A stretch of 64,000 nt of DNA from Cristatella mucedo (lineage: Eukaryota > Bryozoa > Phylactolaemata > Cristatellidae): positions 12,173,501 to 12,237,500 of the forward strand of contig WPIO01000003.1 in NCBI GenBank assembly GCA_009760855.2. Direction: 5' to 3'. This document shows positions 1 through 11,199 of this stretch, piece after piece; position 1 is the first letter of the stretch, and each line of letters starts with the position of its first letter. The notes under the pieces are model-generated. The model was not told the origin of the DNA. It was given only the letters and a program-made list of their open reading frames with translations, and made no database searches. A program made the position numbers and the translations under genes.

Positions 1-504
1 CAAAGTAAAGCTGACAGACCTTCTTTTTGTCAGGTGGAAATGTAGGATGAGAAATTAAACTCGACGTCGAAGTTAGCCACCTCTGAGAACAAAATGACGC
101 CACCACGATTGTACACGATAGTGCACACGGACAATTGTGATTGGTTGAAAATGATTAATACGGATATGTGTCCGGATATAATTTTACTTGGATCTTTTCA
201 AAGGCAAAAAGTCAATTTACGTATTTTAGGCATTACACATCACGTGATAGAGACGAATAGGTTTATAATAATACTATATGATGTTATAATATATTGTCTA
301 AGATATTGGTACTTTCAAACGTCAAACGAATTAGCACAGTATATTGTAGCCAATATACTGAAGTATATTCTAGCCAATATACTGCATTATATTCTATCGA
401 CAATGCGTTGTATCCCAGAATTACCTGTGGGTGCTCCTTGTTTGACTAATGTGAGCCTAAGTAGTAGCCGCACAGGCTCTCTTGCCACTACTCAAATAAG
501 ATTG

Positions 505-935
505 TTAAATCAGCTAACCTGTAAGGGCTTAAAGGATATACTAATAAATAGTGATTATTAATGCTATCTATTGGAACAGTTTTCTATAAGGCTCTCCTGC
601 CGACTTTAAAAAGAGGCCGTATAAGCGGCTAATCCTTTCTTTTGACCGTTCAGCAGTACCGACCACATTTTAAATTCCGAAAGTAATTCGTGAACTTTTT
701 CGCAAACAAAACAAGTTTAAATTCTTAGTTAATTCAAAAAAATTTCTAATGTTAATTAAGAATAGTCTTGTCCAACAACGTATGTAAGAGTTTCGGGAAA
801 GTTAATTGAAGCCATTAAAAGAGCTAAGGGTTGTTACCGAGGGAGCGGTCAGTGGAAGTGGCATTAGTCATTGCAGCGTTAGTCAATGTCACAAAGTCAC
901 TCAATGTCTAGAAAAAGCGGCCAACGATCGGCAAA
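505..935 (+). repeat. Repeated segment, copy 1 of a dispersed 0.4-kb block
   Basis: This stretch has recognisable relatives near 10245-10650 and 10975-11180. All three carry the same order of short motifs: a TTAAATCAGCTA-like start, an ACAGTTT segment, an 'agaggc..t..aagc.gctaa' segment and a 'cagcagtaccga' segment. The start resembles the 3' tail of the tRNA-derived SINE seen elsewhere in the window (for example 60120-60288), so this is probably old SINE-related or duplicated intergenic DNA. No coding signal was seen; the 155-codon open frame over the left part is AT-rich and lacks any recognisable motif. Confidence 0.5.
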
Positions 936-959
936 AACTACATAAAAAGCCCTGTCAAG

Positions 960-2130
960 ATTGAACCAACGAGGAGCAGAGAAATCAGAGGTTGAGATGC
1001 GATCTTTTCGAAAGTCCGAAAAGAATCTGACCGGTATGTTGGATGCCAATTAACCGCTGTAGCTAAACTGCAGGTCGCCACTGCAGGAGTTTTGCGCTTT
1101 TGCGTGTGTTTTCACCCGTCTGACGTGCGTGATCTTGAGACCACGAGAAACCTAGTCTTACGGTTTGCCCCTGCTTGACTGCTGTACACTGGTCCACCTT
1201 TGATGTGGCTGGCCCGCCTTTGACGCATCGGGTGACTTCCTCGAAGGAAATGCTGAGCAAGCAGACGGAGAGTTGGGTGGAAATACTGGCTGGCGCCAGA
1301 GAAAACGGTCGTGAGATTCGTTCAGGCAGCCCAAACACGGGATGGGTTTTGCCTACTCGGTGTTTCCTTGTCGTCGCCTGCATGCAGTCAGAGCTTGAAA
1401 CCACGACCACCATCCGACCCGGAATGAACGCGAACGGACAAGTGCGATTAGATCCACCTCAGAGCGTCATTAGCCAAGCCAATCGCCGCCCTCAATCGCT
1501 TAAGTAGGAAATTGTTGTCCGAAACGTCACTACGATTCATTTCCGAGTTATACTCTACTGCTACTACTTAAGCACAATAAAACATGAATAGAAGCGGCAA
1601 TCCCATGACTTTTAATTTCAAGCCCTTTCTCGGCTCAGAGAAAACCTTGTATACCTGGTTCTACCTTTTAACTAATGGTAAGTTGCCTTTGGTAAGTGAC
1701 TTTGGAATTCATTTATTTATATTAATAAAACTAACATTAGTCTAAATAATGCTCACAGCAAACTTTTCAAACTGCCCTATGTGATTTAATCCATTACCGG
1801 CGACCAGTTTAACATCACTGTCCAGTACACGGAGGTGTTGCAAGGCGAGGCTGCCATAAATCAATTTAGAGGCTGCTCATTGGACGCGTCGATCACCTCA
1901 TTTAGGATTGTCTTCTCAAGTCAGTGTGTCCGGAGGTGCACCGCTGGTCGTTACCTCTGTCCACGTGTAGCTATCTGGGTTGAACTTTGGCACGCCGAGT
2001 GGCCATCTATTGTTACGGAGGTCGTCGTCGCTTGAGTGACAACCAAACGAGTGCATAACTCTGCCGAGTTGTACGGCACGCTTTTTATTCCAGTTGAACA
2101 CGTAATCCCACTTGCCTAACCAGTAAGGAG
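960..2130. repeat. Segmental duplication unit, left copy (partner 8815-9985)
   Basis: By eye, about 1.17 kb here is nearly identical to 8815-9985. Long runs match base for base, including the segments at 1020-1170 and 1380-2110. A cluster of differences is confined to about 1270-1350. The unit carries a LINE-derived left end and a truncated kelch gene fragment at its right end. The high identity in unconstrained sequence implies a recent duplication or gene conversion between the copies. Confidence 0.85.
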
Positions 2131-2134
2131 ACAT
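1916..2134 (-). pseudogene. Truncated kelch-repeat gene copy 1
   Basis: The minus-strand frame from the ATG at 2134 encodes 72 residues that match the N-terminus of the intact kelch gene at 7104-8099. Shared features are the 'QLGRVMHSFG' strand, a D/N-rich loop, 'PLGVPKFNPDS', 'W.EVTTSG' and a terminal 'P.D' segment. It then runs into a stop. The sequence next to the stop (1740-1915) matches the 3' flank of the intact gene (6870-7040), so about 0.85 kb covering the remaining kelch blades has been deleted inside the gene. One or two blades cannot close a kelch propeller, so I call it a pseudogene. An almost identical fragment lies at 9775-9990. Confidence 0.75.
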
Positions 2135-2189
2135 CGTTTGGGAAGGTGTAGGTGCCGCTGAACACCCCATGTGTACGTCGACAATCGGG

Positions 2190-2400
2190 CTGACACTGTG
2201 CGTGCTGCCGCCACTAACCACACTTGCATGCTGACCCTGTGCATGTCACCCCAACCATGTTATTCATGTTGTTTATCAAGCATCATTATACTCACGATTC
2301 AATCGAGTTTCCCTTTGCAGGAAATGTAAAGCGCCTAAAAAGAGATTAATTTCTCTGAGGGTACTTTATCAAGTGTACTATTATAGTTGTTAATAATAAT
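2190..2400 (+). mobile_element. LINE 3' end (CR1/L2-like)
   Basis: The 'cactaaccacacttgcatgctgaccctg'-type region followed by 'gtaaagcgcctaaaaagaga' and 'ctttatcaagtg' matches the 3' untranslated tail of the reverse-transcriptase element at 31756-32945. Only the tail is present here, ending in a short AT/ATT-rich stretch. It abuts the upstream side of the truncated kelch copy. Confidence 0.7.
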
Positions 2401-2539
2401 ATTATTGTAGCTAACCGTCAGGGTAGACCCCCATGAGCATGACCCTTGCACTTGGTCGCCAATTTTCGACTACTATAGCAATAGTCCATCGAGCAGGTTA
2501 ACGAGCATCGAGGTAAGAAGTATTTATTTTAAAGAATGG

Positions 2540-3000
2540 AAACGATACAGCTAATTTATAGTCAATACAGGACCTGAGAGCACATGAACGCTTAAGACTA
2601 GTGCAGCAGTTGAGGTGATGATGTGAAGGAGAGCCAAGCCTCGGTGAAATTAGTAGGTCAGAGTAATACTCTCGCACTGTAAGCTTTGACCAAACAGAGG
2701 GGGCATAGCGGCTCCTTCACTAAAGCGGACGCAATAACGAGCGGCTGAATCTCTTAGATTTGTTGACGTGTAGCCATACTAATCCCCAACAGTAGAGGCT
2801 TAACAGGTTTTTCGCTACCCCAGCCACGACTACATTAAAAGATCCAGTCGAGACGGTAGCAGAGAAGGATAGGGACAATAAAGGATCGAGATCGGATAAC
2901 TTCGAAGCTCCACAGAGTCTGACCGGTCTGCTGGATGAGACATGCCCGCTGTAGTTGGGCTGTCTGCCGCCACTCAGGGCGCTTTGCTGTTTTGAAATTA
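2540..3000 (-). mobile_element. Eroded LINE reverse-transcriptase fragment
   Basis: Read on the minus strand, this is related to the C-terminal part of the L2-like reverse transcriptase found more clearly at 8470-8930 and 39120-40110. It shares the 'gtgcagcagtt.ag.tgatg', 'ggagccaag', 'ctctcgc.ctgt' and 'gaccggt.tg.tggatg' landmarks. No long frame survives. Confidence 0.5.
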
Positions 3001-3001
3001 A

Positions 3002-4330
3002 CTTCTCTGACTTATTTACCACCAATCACATCCACATTCCTAAGAAATAAGGATTGTCAGAATGATGTCGTCAAAATTCGGCTCGTCGCCTTTGGCATAA
3101 CCAGGCTGCAAACTAAAGCCAACATTAGACAGCCAGCGATCGCTTGGAACCTTGGGCATAGACCACAAGCAGCAAACATCTAGTCTCGAAAAGCACATCA
3201 ATACCTGACTAAAATTAGTCTCAATAAATCCCATTAGCAATGAAATTGCGGAGACCAACAATAAGAAGCGTTCCTTTGGTGGTCATCACTCGAATTGTTC
3301 AACGGTCAGCCTTACAAGTTGACTTGGGGCAGACTCAAAAATGCATGAACATGTACATAAAAGCATCAAACGAACCATTAAAAATGATCAAAAAGACAGT
3401 TGCTATCAGATGCACTATTTATATCCAGACTGATTGAGTAGTCTCTTCTGTGTGTGTCTGTGAAATCAATCACAGGCGTCCTGCTAGGAGACAGTAGGCA
3501 CATTGTGAGAGCACGTGCAACGATTTGATAAGAATAAATGATGTTTTTTTTATAGCTTCCCAAAAGAAACAAATACGTCTGTTATATAACTAATTACAGG
3601 GGGCTCAATAGCTGAGCACCAAGTACAAGTAAGGAATCCCGCTTAGACAAGCATGCAAAAGCACACACAAAGACACTTACGGCCACTGATAAATAGGCTC
3701 ATCTGGTAGCCTCCCTGAGCCACTCCTTCCAGGCTATTCACTCCCTCAACTGCCCTTCCGTCTCAGCGACGCTTCTATAGCTTTCTTTGATTCAATAGAT
3801 GCAGTGTTTTGGCTACCATATGTAATCCGAAAGATGCTTAAGCTTTGATTTTTCGATAAAAGGAAACTCTCCTTCGTAACACCCACTTATCCTTAGCGGC
3901 TTTGGCAAGTTGCAGACGGAGATATAAAATGTCACTATCATGCATTGAATCAAGTAAAGGTAAGCGAGAAAATCATAGCGGAATAAAAAGATAAGTTCCC
4001 TGGCTCGGTGAAAGCTGAGCAGAACATACGCGCCATTAGCACACCACCAAAGGCGTTTGAAGGTGCGTAATCAATTAACGTTGTGATAGACGCCACAATC
4101 AAGTTCCAGGCATTCAGTGCATATGAACTGAAAGTCTGGTCTCTAAAAAACTTTAGTTATTGCGAGTCGACAGGAGGCTAAGGAGCATGTGTTTGACAGC
4201 ATGCTGGAGGAGCAAGCAGTTTGTATAATTAGGCTGCAGAGCTAAGGAACGCAGCGACCAACTAGCCACTGATAGTCTGGTCTTGTCAGTGACGCTGTGA
4301 CAGAAGTAGTGTGATGTGGAGCTACAATGT
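3002..4330. repeat. Segmental duplication unit, left copy (partner 12005-13350)
   Basis: About 1.33 kb here aligns collinearly with 12005-13350 at high identity by eye. Matching landmarks include 'acatccacattccta', 'gcatagaccacaagcagcaa', 'gtgtgtctgtgaaatcaatc' and 'gcttagacaagcatgcaaaa'. A 73-codon minus-strand frame is open in both copies (3040-3261 and 12039-12260) with about ten substitutions, but I recognise no domain in it. The segment 3690-3960 on the plus strand is related to the LINE 3' tail seen at 58810-59030. Confidence 0.8.
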
Positions 4331-4349
4331 TTTAGTTTCCATATATAAG

Positions 4350-4970
4350 TGCATTACACTTTCAATGTAGGACTTGAGCTAGTCTGCGACGAGTCGTTTT
4401 AGTGTCTTTCATAGGAACGGTAGGACAAAGATTCTGCGCAAGCTGCTCAAGCTGTCGCCCTAGTGTTGCTCTCTTAATTGCAACGTAACTGCAGCCTTTT
4501 TGGACGGAACGGGCAAATATTCGGAGGCTAAGGATATATTTATAGCGTTCGTTATGGATGGCAGCAGCAGGTCTTAATTGCATCGTAGAAGTAGGACCGT
4601 GGGTATGTGGTCTGAAGGACTATAAGTCTTCTTTGATTAGCAGATCACTTTCAGAATGAGGTCCCTCGTATCTTCCGTGAACGTAGACACTAAGGCTGCA
4701 GGGGATTGATGGAGAGAAGTCCTGCAGGGTTGTTCTTGACGGACAGGAGACCTAAAGGAGCACGATGCTACCTCAGGGACGGACTCTCTGATCTCATCTA
4801 TCTGGCCGACCAAGAAGCCAGAGAAGCGATAAGCTAGATCTCCATAAGAATTACTAGGTACCGAACTAACCTGGGGGTGGTTAGAGCCATGGTCAGTCGC
4901 AGAAATCAGCGTTTTAATAGTGGGAATCTGTGATTCAATAGCATTTTTGCAGTAGCTAGACATAGCCTGA
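4350..4970 (-). mobile_element. LINE fragment: linker plus start of reverse transcriptase
   Basis: On the minus strand the frame 4963-4637 contains 'LAYRF.GFLVGQIDEIRESV', the typical 'F..FF..KI..IR' linker between endonuclease and reverse transcriptase of CR1/L2-like LINEs. Translation continues through stops at about 4600-4370 with 'LLLPSITNAINISLASEYLP', 'PSKKAAVT' and 'FVLPFL.KTLKRLVAD', the usual N-terminal reverse-transcriptase motifs of these elements. Several in-frame stops show it is dead. This explains the open frames in the stretch, which should not be annotated as host genes. Confidence 0.75.
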
Positions 4971-4979
4971 GCTTAGAAT

Positions 4980-6830
4980 GATTGGTGCTACCAACAGTAG
5001 TCCTCATATGCCTGTCGATGAACAGTCAGTTCTGATTTTCGTATGATTTTTTAAGCTTACCGTTAGTAGATCTACCTAGTTTAATGTCGTAGGTATCAAC
5101 CATAGGCCGTCTGAGCGAGAAATCACCGTGTTTGCAGTTAGAGGTGCAAACTCTTCGAGCGTTTCAGCTGGTGTAGCTCGTGTCACATTGTAGCATTCTA
5201 CTAATGAAGACAGGTCAGAAGGAGGATGGAGCAGCCAGGGCGAAGAAGATATTCTCTATTTGGTGCTGTCGCATATATCGCGGACAGCATCGATTCAGTT
5301 CGTCGCTGGAACCTCGATGGGTAAAGCTGCACGTGCGTCTATGCTGCAGCTCAACCGAGCCTGATCATTCGTGCACGAGACGTACATCATTCGACGTTTG
5401 AGTGATGCGTTTTGCGGGTTCTCGTCGGTATCCGAGCGAAGCAAGCAACGCCCAACATCAGTCAGAGAGCTTAGAAAAAAGGTCTATTATTTATTTTACT
5501 TATTTGAAAGGAGAATGCTGTGGCAACACAGTTTTTATTAGCTCGATCTTAGATTAAGGCTGTAGTAGTTGAGTCACGTAAGTTTTGCAGCATCTTTCAT
5601 TCCCGCCGGTTCATTATTTTGCTTTAAGAAGCACGTATCCTCGTGAATTCGGCGGTTAGTGAATCAGATTAGGCTTAGTGCTCCAACCCTCTGCTCTCAC
5701 GCCAACGCCTGGCGGCAAAGACTCGTTTCCTTCACTCTCGAATTACGCGTTCAGTGCCAAGTACGCAGCTTATCAATGGTCGAGATATGAATGCGTACGG
5801 CTAAAATGACAGCACATCATAGTAATTGACGTGTAGGTAACTCGTAAACATTTTAAATGAGGCTTGATAACGTTTACGCAGAGGCTGAGTCTGCCACACA
5901 TAGCACTCTTCAGGCTCTCGCTTCGGTGGACTGCATCCATTGTAGTTCCCTAGCCAAATACAAGCTCCTGAGTGCGAATAAGCAAAAATCAGGCTAACTG
6001 AAAGGCAAACTTCGCCCGTTGCCTAAACATTGGAAATCTTTGCAAAAGTCTAGCACTCCTAATTAATTCACGAGTTCAAAAGGATTTGCCTCAGTTGTGG
6101 CAGTGGGTACCATGCATATGTTTCATTTCAGGATGAGGATGCCGTTTCAGAGAAGCGGCTGTGACTTATAGGTCTGATGGGAGATATCGAAAAAGATCAC
6201 ATTTTGATTATTAGTGACTCATTTATTTAGCGAGGCTTCGATTCCTTGAAGACAAGTTGCTGACGTCACGCTTACACTATGCTCCTTGTGACGTTTTACG
6301 ATACTGTGCTTTGATTTGCATCCATGATGAATGTCACGCCAAAAGCGTCAGGGGGTTGTTCACTAATTTGCATAGGTAGCAGCTACGTGGACTCTCATGA
6401 TTGAAGTAAAACAGTGAACTGCATACTACATTTCAAAATGATGAGCAGGCTTCATGATGCTCGTCTTTTGATTCCGAATGTTAATGCTTTGGAGATTATC
6501 TCTCAGTTGAACTGCAAAAAATGAAGAGGTTTTTTATACAGTAGTCGTAGGAACGGTCTGCCTGTCACAACCATATGCACAGTATTAAATTTTGAAAGGG
6601 ATTATTGTGTAATTGCATTATTTTATAATGATATATTGGCAAAAAGAGTCTGCGGTATCCACTACATTCCGCTAGGAGCTCATTCGAGCACATAAATATC
6701 GATGATAGTGAACATCAAACATATTCTCTCAGTTGAAGAAATGACGCTTCCGTTCGCAAGGGTGAGCTTGAGCGTTCGCTGCTCTGAGGCGCCTATCCTG
6801 GTAGGCATCACTTGGATCAGGCGAACTTGG
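4980..6830. other. Intergenic, nothing recognised
   Basis: I found no frame above about 75 codons with a recognisable motif, no repeat shared with the rest of the window, and no RNA gene. A 73-codon frame at 5180-5401 (+) has no supporting feature. The right end (from about 6840) is the 3' flank of the kelch gene, which is also present in the duplicated copies. Confidence 0.4.
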
Positions 6831-7103
6831 AATTCGTTTATATATTTTATTAATAATAGTATTCACTTATAGTCATGCTCACTGAAAGCTTTTCAAGCCA
6901 CCCTATGTGACTTCATCTATAATCAGCGACCAGTTTGAATACTCTCTCAAGTGCATGGTGGTGTTGGAATGGGAATCTTGTACCAATCAATCGAGAAGCT
7001 GCCCATTGGATGTGTCATTAATCTCACGTGTTGAGCTCCTTGCAAGATTAAGAGTTTAAGAGCTGAGGTCAACACCCATCTTGGCAGCCTCATTCAACGA
7101 AAC

Positions 7104-8099
7104 TTATTCCTCGATCAACGAAAGGAACTGATTAGCCAAAGCAACTGCATTGAAATCTTGAACGTACACTGCCTGTAGAGTATGTAAGGTTCTAGTAAAG
7201 AAGACCCTGTCGTCGCAGCAGCAGCAGCACTCCAGTTTTCCGTTGAATGTTATTAATTGAAGCCTTCCTAAGCGAACCCATACGAGAGAAGTCGGTTCAA
7301 AAACGTGCAGCACATGAGACCGTGACACATGTGAGTTTCTGTAGGATAGGCGATCGTGAAGAAATATTTTGCCTCGGGACTCAAATAAGCCCCCAATGTC
7401 AACTCCGACTGGCAAGTCACCAGTCGTTTGGCATTCGCGGTACACGTTGTTGCTAGTGTCATAAAGGGTGACAATGAGTGGACCCGCGGGGTCATAGATG
7501 TCTAAACGTCGGCCGCCGAACACAATCATATACTTTCTCCATCCTATAGTGCGGCTGTTGAATGCATTCAGAGCCAAATGCTCATGAGGTGCCCGCAAAT
7601 TCCAACGCAATATCTCGAGATTGAGGGCGTATAGCTTTGTCACTTCAGAAGTGGTATGGTCACGTCCACCGAGTATGTACATGGAATGATCCACCACGCA
7701 GGCCAAATGATAAAAGTGCGTCCCAGGAGCTTCCCCGGTCGTCGCTGGACGCGACCAGGAGTTCGCAACCGTATCGAAACGATACAGCAAGCCCAGAGAA
7801 TCGGAAGTCAGCGATGCAAAATTCAGCCAGCTGCCGAAGAAATAGACACTGTGCCTGTAGGATACAGCGGTGCACATAAACCACGTGTCGGGTGCGTCCA
7901 GAGGCGAACCGCTGGTCGTTACCTCAGACCACTCGCAGCTATCCAAGTTGAACTTTCGCACGCCAAGTGGCATCCTACCATTAGGGAGGTCATCTTGTGG
8001 CTCATGACCGAACGAGTAAATAACTCTTCCGACTTGTACAGCGTGCAATTGTTTCCAATTGAAATTGCAATCAAACTGGTGCATCTCATTTAGAGCCAT
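7104..8099 (-). CDS. Kelch-repeat protein, KLHDC3-like, single exon, 331 aa
   Basis: The frame can be opened further upstream only through a non-ATG codon. The first ATG, at 8099, gives 331 residues and aligns with the ATG region of truncated copy 1. Kelch landmarks run through the protein in order: 'QVGRVIYSFG', 'CEWSEVTTSG', 'YRHSVYFFG', 'LYRFDTVANSWSRP..TGEAPG', 'HSMYILGG', 'LYALNLEILRW', 'KYMIVFGGRR', 'GDLPVG', and a final 'FEPTSLVWVRL' followed by a run of cysteines and 'DRVFF'. This order and the late Cys cluster before a 'D.V.F' strand recall metazoan KLHDC3-type propellers, from memory. Such proteins are beta-propeller adaptors, often substrate receptors of cullin ligases; that role is inference. 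Several blades lack the full GG doublet, so the protein is divergent or decaying. Two truncated copies flank it at 1.9 and 9.8 kb. Confidence 0.75.
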   Translation of the reverse strand: MALNEMHQFDCNFNWKQLHAVQVGRVIYSFGHEPQDDLPNGRMPLGVRKFNLDSCEWSEVTTSGSPLDAPDTWFMCTAVSYRHSVYFFGSWLNFASLTSDSLGLLYRFDTVANSWSRPATTGEAPGTHFYHLACVVDHSMYILGGRDHTTSEVTKLYALNLEILRWNLRAPHEHLALNAFNSRTIGWRKYMIVFGGRRLDIYDPAGPLIVTLYDTSNNVYRECQTTGDLPVGVDIGGLFESRGKIFLHDRLSYRNSHVSRSHVLHVFEPTSLVWVRLGRLQLITFNGKLECCCCCDDRVFFTRTLHTLQAVYVQDFNAVALANQFLSLIEE

Positions 8100-8469
8100 C
8101 GTTAGGTAAGGTGTAGGTGTCTCTGAGTGACCCAAGTGTGACGTCGACAATCGGTGCCGTCACCTCTTGGACGACGGCCTTCTTAATTTATTTTTATGAA
8201 TTAAATATTTTAATAAATCACTGTACGTTAGCCGGAGGAGTCCTGCCCTGCCGGGTTGGCAGGGGGCTTCCATGAACGATAATAATTCCATGTATTTTCT
8301 GTCCCCATATTTCATAGACAACGACCTGAACCTTTCAAGCCAGGAAGGTAGCATATGTCTAGACAGCAATGCAGAGCCCCAGCGGGTATGACCCTTTTGT
8401 ATGGTCGCTGACTTTGAATTAGAGAGACTACTTAATAAATAGCCCTATAAACAGGCTAATGATGGTCGA

Positions 8470-8930
8470 GGTAAGAAATATTTATCTTTGAAAGAAGGAA
8501 TGGAACAGCTAATTAATTGTCCACATATTAGCTGAGGGCACAATGATGATGAAACTAGTGCAGCAGTTCAGCTGATGTTTTTAAGAAGGAGCCAAGCCGT
8601 TTCGGGCCTTGCAGATCAGAGTAAGACTCTCGCTCTGTGGGCTTTTATGAGAAACAACAACGGGGCATAGCAGGTCGTTCATCAAAGCAGTCGCAGTAAC
8701 ACTTGGCCTAATATCTGATATTCGTTGACGTGTGGCCGTACGAATCTCTAGCTGTAAAGACTTAAGGGCGCTGTTTTTCGGTAGATCGGCAAAAACTACG
8801 TGAAAAGCCCAGTCAAGATTCAACCAACGAGGAGCAGAGACAGCAGAGGTTGAGATGCGATCTTTTCGAAAGTCCGAAAAGAATCTGACCGGTATGTTGG
8901 ATGCCAATTAACCGCTGTAGCTAAACTGCA
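8470..8930 (-). mobile_element. Eroded LINE reverse-transcriptase C-terminal fragment
   Basis: The minus-strand frame 8907-8581 ends with 'SESLTLICKARNGLAPS', which is the conserved 'LTLIYKALNGLAPSYL' stretch found downstream of the reverse transcriptase in L2/CR1-like LINEs. Sequence downstream on the minus strand (to about 8470) continues the match but with stops. Its left part on the minus strand is shared with the duplicated unit 8815-9985. Confidence 0.7.
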
Positions 8931-9985
8931 GGTCGCCACTGCAGGAGTTTTGCGCTTTTGCGTGTGTTTTCACCCGTCTGACGTGCGTGATCTTGAGACC
9001 ACGAGAAACCTAGTCTTACGGTTTGCCCCTGTTTGACCTGCTGTACACTGGTCCACCTTTGATGTGGCTGGCCCGCCTTTGACGCATCGGGTGACTTCCT
9101 CGAAGGAAATGCTGAGCAAGCAGACGGAGAGTTCTGTGGAAATACTGGCGGGCGACAGAGAAAATGGTCATGAGATTCATTCAGCGAGCCCAAATACGGA
9201 GTGGGTTTTGCCTACTCGGTGTTTCCTTGTCGTCTCCTGCATGCAGTCAGAGCTTGAAACCACGACCACCATCCGACCCGGAATGAACGCGAACGGACAA
9301 GTGCGATTAGATCCACCTCAGAGCGTCATTAGCCAAGCCAATCGCCGCCCTCAATCGCTTAAGTAGGAAATTGTTGTCCGAAACGTCACTACGATTCATT
9401 TCCGAGTTATACTCTACTGCTACTACTTAAGCACAATAAAACATGAATAGAAGCGGCAATCCCATGACTTTTAATTTCAAGCCCTTTCTCGGCTCAGAGA
9501 AAACCTTGTATACCTGGTTCTACCTTTTAACTAATGGTAAGTTGCCTTTGGTAAGTGACTTTGGAATTCATTTATTTATATTAATAAAACTAACATTAGT
9601 CTAAATAATGCTCACAGCAAACTTTTCAAACTGCCCTATGTGATTTAATCCATTACCGGCGACCAGTTTAACATCACTGTCCAGTACACGGAGGTGTTGC
9701 AAGGCGAGGCTGCCATAAATCAATTTAGAGGCTGCTCATTGGACGCGTCGATCACCTCATTTAGGATTGTCTTCTCAAGTCAGTGTGTCCGGAGGTGCAC
9801 CGCTGGTCGTTACCTCTGTCCACGTGTAGCTATCTGGGTTGAACTTTGGCACGCCGAGTGGCCATCTATTGTTACGGAGGTCGTCGTCGCTTGAGTGACA
9901 ACCAAACGAGTGCATAACTCTGCCGAGTTGTACGGCACGCTTTTTATTCCAGTTGAACACGTAATCCCACTTGCCTAACCAGTAA
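8815..9985. repeat. Segmental duplication unit, right copy (partner 960-2130)
   Basis: Collinear with 960-2130. Both copies share a plus-strand frame (1175-1507 and 9064-9366) and overlapping minus-strand frames, but these have no recognisable domain. Because the copies are nearly identical, the shared openness is not independent evidence for coding. Identity stops abruptly at about 9985, where a short direct repeat ('cccacttgcctaacc') occurs twice. Confidence 0.85.
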
Positions 9986-9990
9986 CCCAC
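9775..9990 (-). pseudogene. Truncated kelch-repeat gene copy 2
   Basis: This has the same N-terminal kelch fragment and the same internal deletion as the copy at 1916-2134. The upstream end is cut at the duplication boundary (about 9985), so the ATG equivalent to 2134 is missing. It ends at the same stop codon as the other truncated copy. Confidence 0.75.
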
Positions 9991-10109
9991 TTGCCTAACC
10001 TAACCAGATTTCAAACAGTCAGTCCCTTAGACCGTCTGGTCAGTACGCATGGATTTTCCTTTGTCCTTTGTCCAATACCAATTAGTACTAGTCAGGTATT
10101 GGCATTCCT

Positions 10110-10650
10110 GAGTGTCAGCCACGGGGCACAGGCTCGGTGTTTACCCGGGTTTCGAGCCCGGCTGCCAGGCGATCCTTTTTTGACTAATGGGAGACGCCAA
10201 AGTAATAGACGTTCAGGCTTTCTCGTCACTACGCGAATGAGATTGTTAAATTAGCTACCTAATAAGGGTTTAAAAGATATGTTAATGAATAATGATTAGT
10301 GACACTGCAGGTTTTAACAGTTTTTACGTAAGGCCCTTCTGCCTAGATATATGAGAGGCCGTTTAAGTAGCTAACCCTTTCTTTTAATCGTGCAGCAGTA
10401 CCGATCGCATTTTAAATTCCGAAAGTAATACGGGTACTTTTTCGCAAGAAAAAAACAAAAGTTTAACTTCTTAGTTAATTCAATCACATTTCTAATGCTA
10501 ATTAAGAATAGTCTAGTCTAAAAACGTGTGCAAGAATTTCGCGAAAGTTAATTGAAGCCATTGAAAGAGCTAAGGAGTGTTACACAAGGTGCGGTCAGTG
10601 GCAGCGGCATTAGACGTTGCAGCGTTAGTCAATGTCACAAAGTCGCTCAA
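10110..10650 (+). repeat. SINE-like plus dispersed repeat block, copy 2
   Basis: From about 10115, a 'cggggcacaggctcggtgtt..ccgggtttcgagcc' segment resembles a decayed tRNA-like head with a B-box-like GGTTTCGAGCC. A 'gcgatcctttt' motif and a 'gattgttaaattagcta' tail follow, as in the SINEs at 60.1 kb. The remainder to 10650 matches 505-935. Confidence 0.5.
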
Positions 10651-10839
10651 CGTCTTAGCAAGGAATAAACTCAACGCAGTAGAGTTTTATGTTTCATGGG
10701 GACTAATTTCATGGCATCTACTAATTTTATGGCATTCAAAAAGCGGATAAAAAGCCATTAGTTCCTTACAGCCTTTGCTCAGTCCAAATGAATTGTCCCT
10801 TGTGTTTGTGCCTTGCCAAATAGTGCTAGTCAGGTAAGT

Positions 10840-11190
10840 TCATTCCTGGGTCTCAGCCCACGAGTCAGATGCTCGCTCTCTACACCGTGATTTAGAAATC
10901 GAGCTGCAGGCGATCGTTTAGTGACCACTGCAAGCCAAAGTGACTGCCGTGAAGGCACTCCTGCAGCTATATTAATGAGTTTCTTAAATCAGCTAGCCTA
11001 TAAGGGCGTGAGCGATATGCTAAAGAACAGTGATTAGTGGACATATCTTTTAAACAGTTTATCTGCAAGACTCATGCACCGCTGTATAAAAGAGGCTGTT
11101 AAAGCAGCTAACCCTTGGTTTTCATTTTTGTACAGTACCGACAGTATTTTAAATTCCCAAACTAGTGCCGGTACATTTTTGGAATAAGGA
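10840..11190 (+). repeat. SINE-like plus dispersed repeat block, copy 3
   Basis: This is a third, more eroded version of the block at 10110-10650. It has a 'cacgagtcagatgctcgctc' head, 'gcgatcgttta', a 'cttaaatcagctagcctata' tail and then the '..gaggctgttaaagcagctaaccc' and 'gtaccgacagtattttaaattc' segments. Confidence 0.45.
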
Positions 11191-11199
11191 ATAGGATTA

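Noticed and set aside
94-561. 155-codon frame at the left edge
   Set aside because: AT-rich composition with Ile/Tyr/Leu bias, a near-tandem 'tatattgtagccaatatactg'-type repeat inside it, and its end lies in a dispersed repeat.
1063-1507. Overlapping 116- and 110-codon frames conserved in the duplicate at 8921-9366
   Set aside because: The copies are nearly identical DNA, so shared openness says little; no motif, and the region adjoins LINE remnants.
4362-4963. Two consecutive minus-strand frames (73 and 108 codons) that could be exons of a host gene
   Set aside because: The 108-codon frame and the reading frame adjoining the 73-codon one carry LINE linker and reverse-transcriptase motifs, so they are relics of one element.
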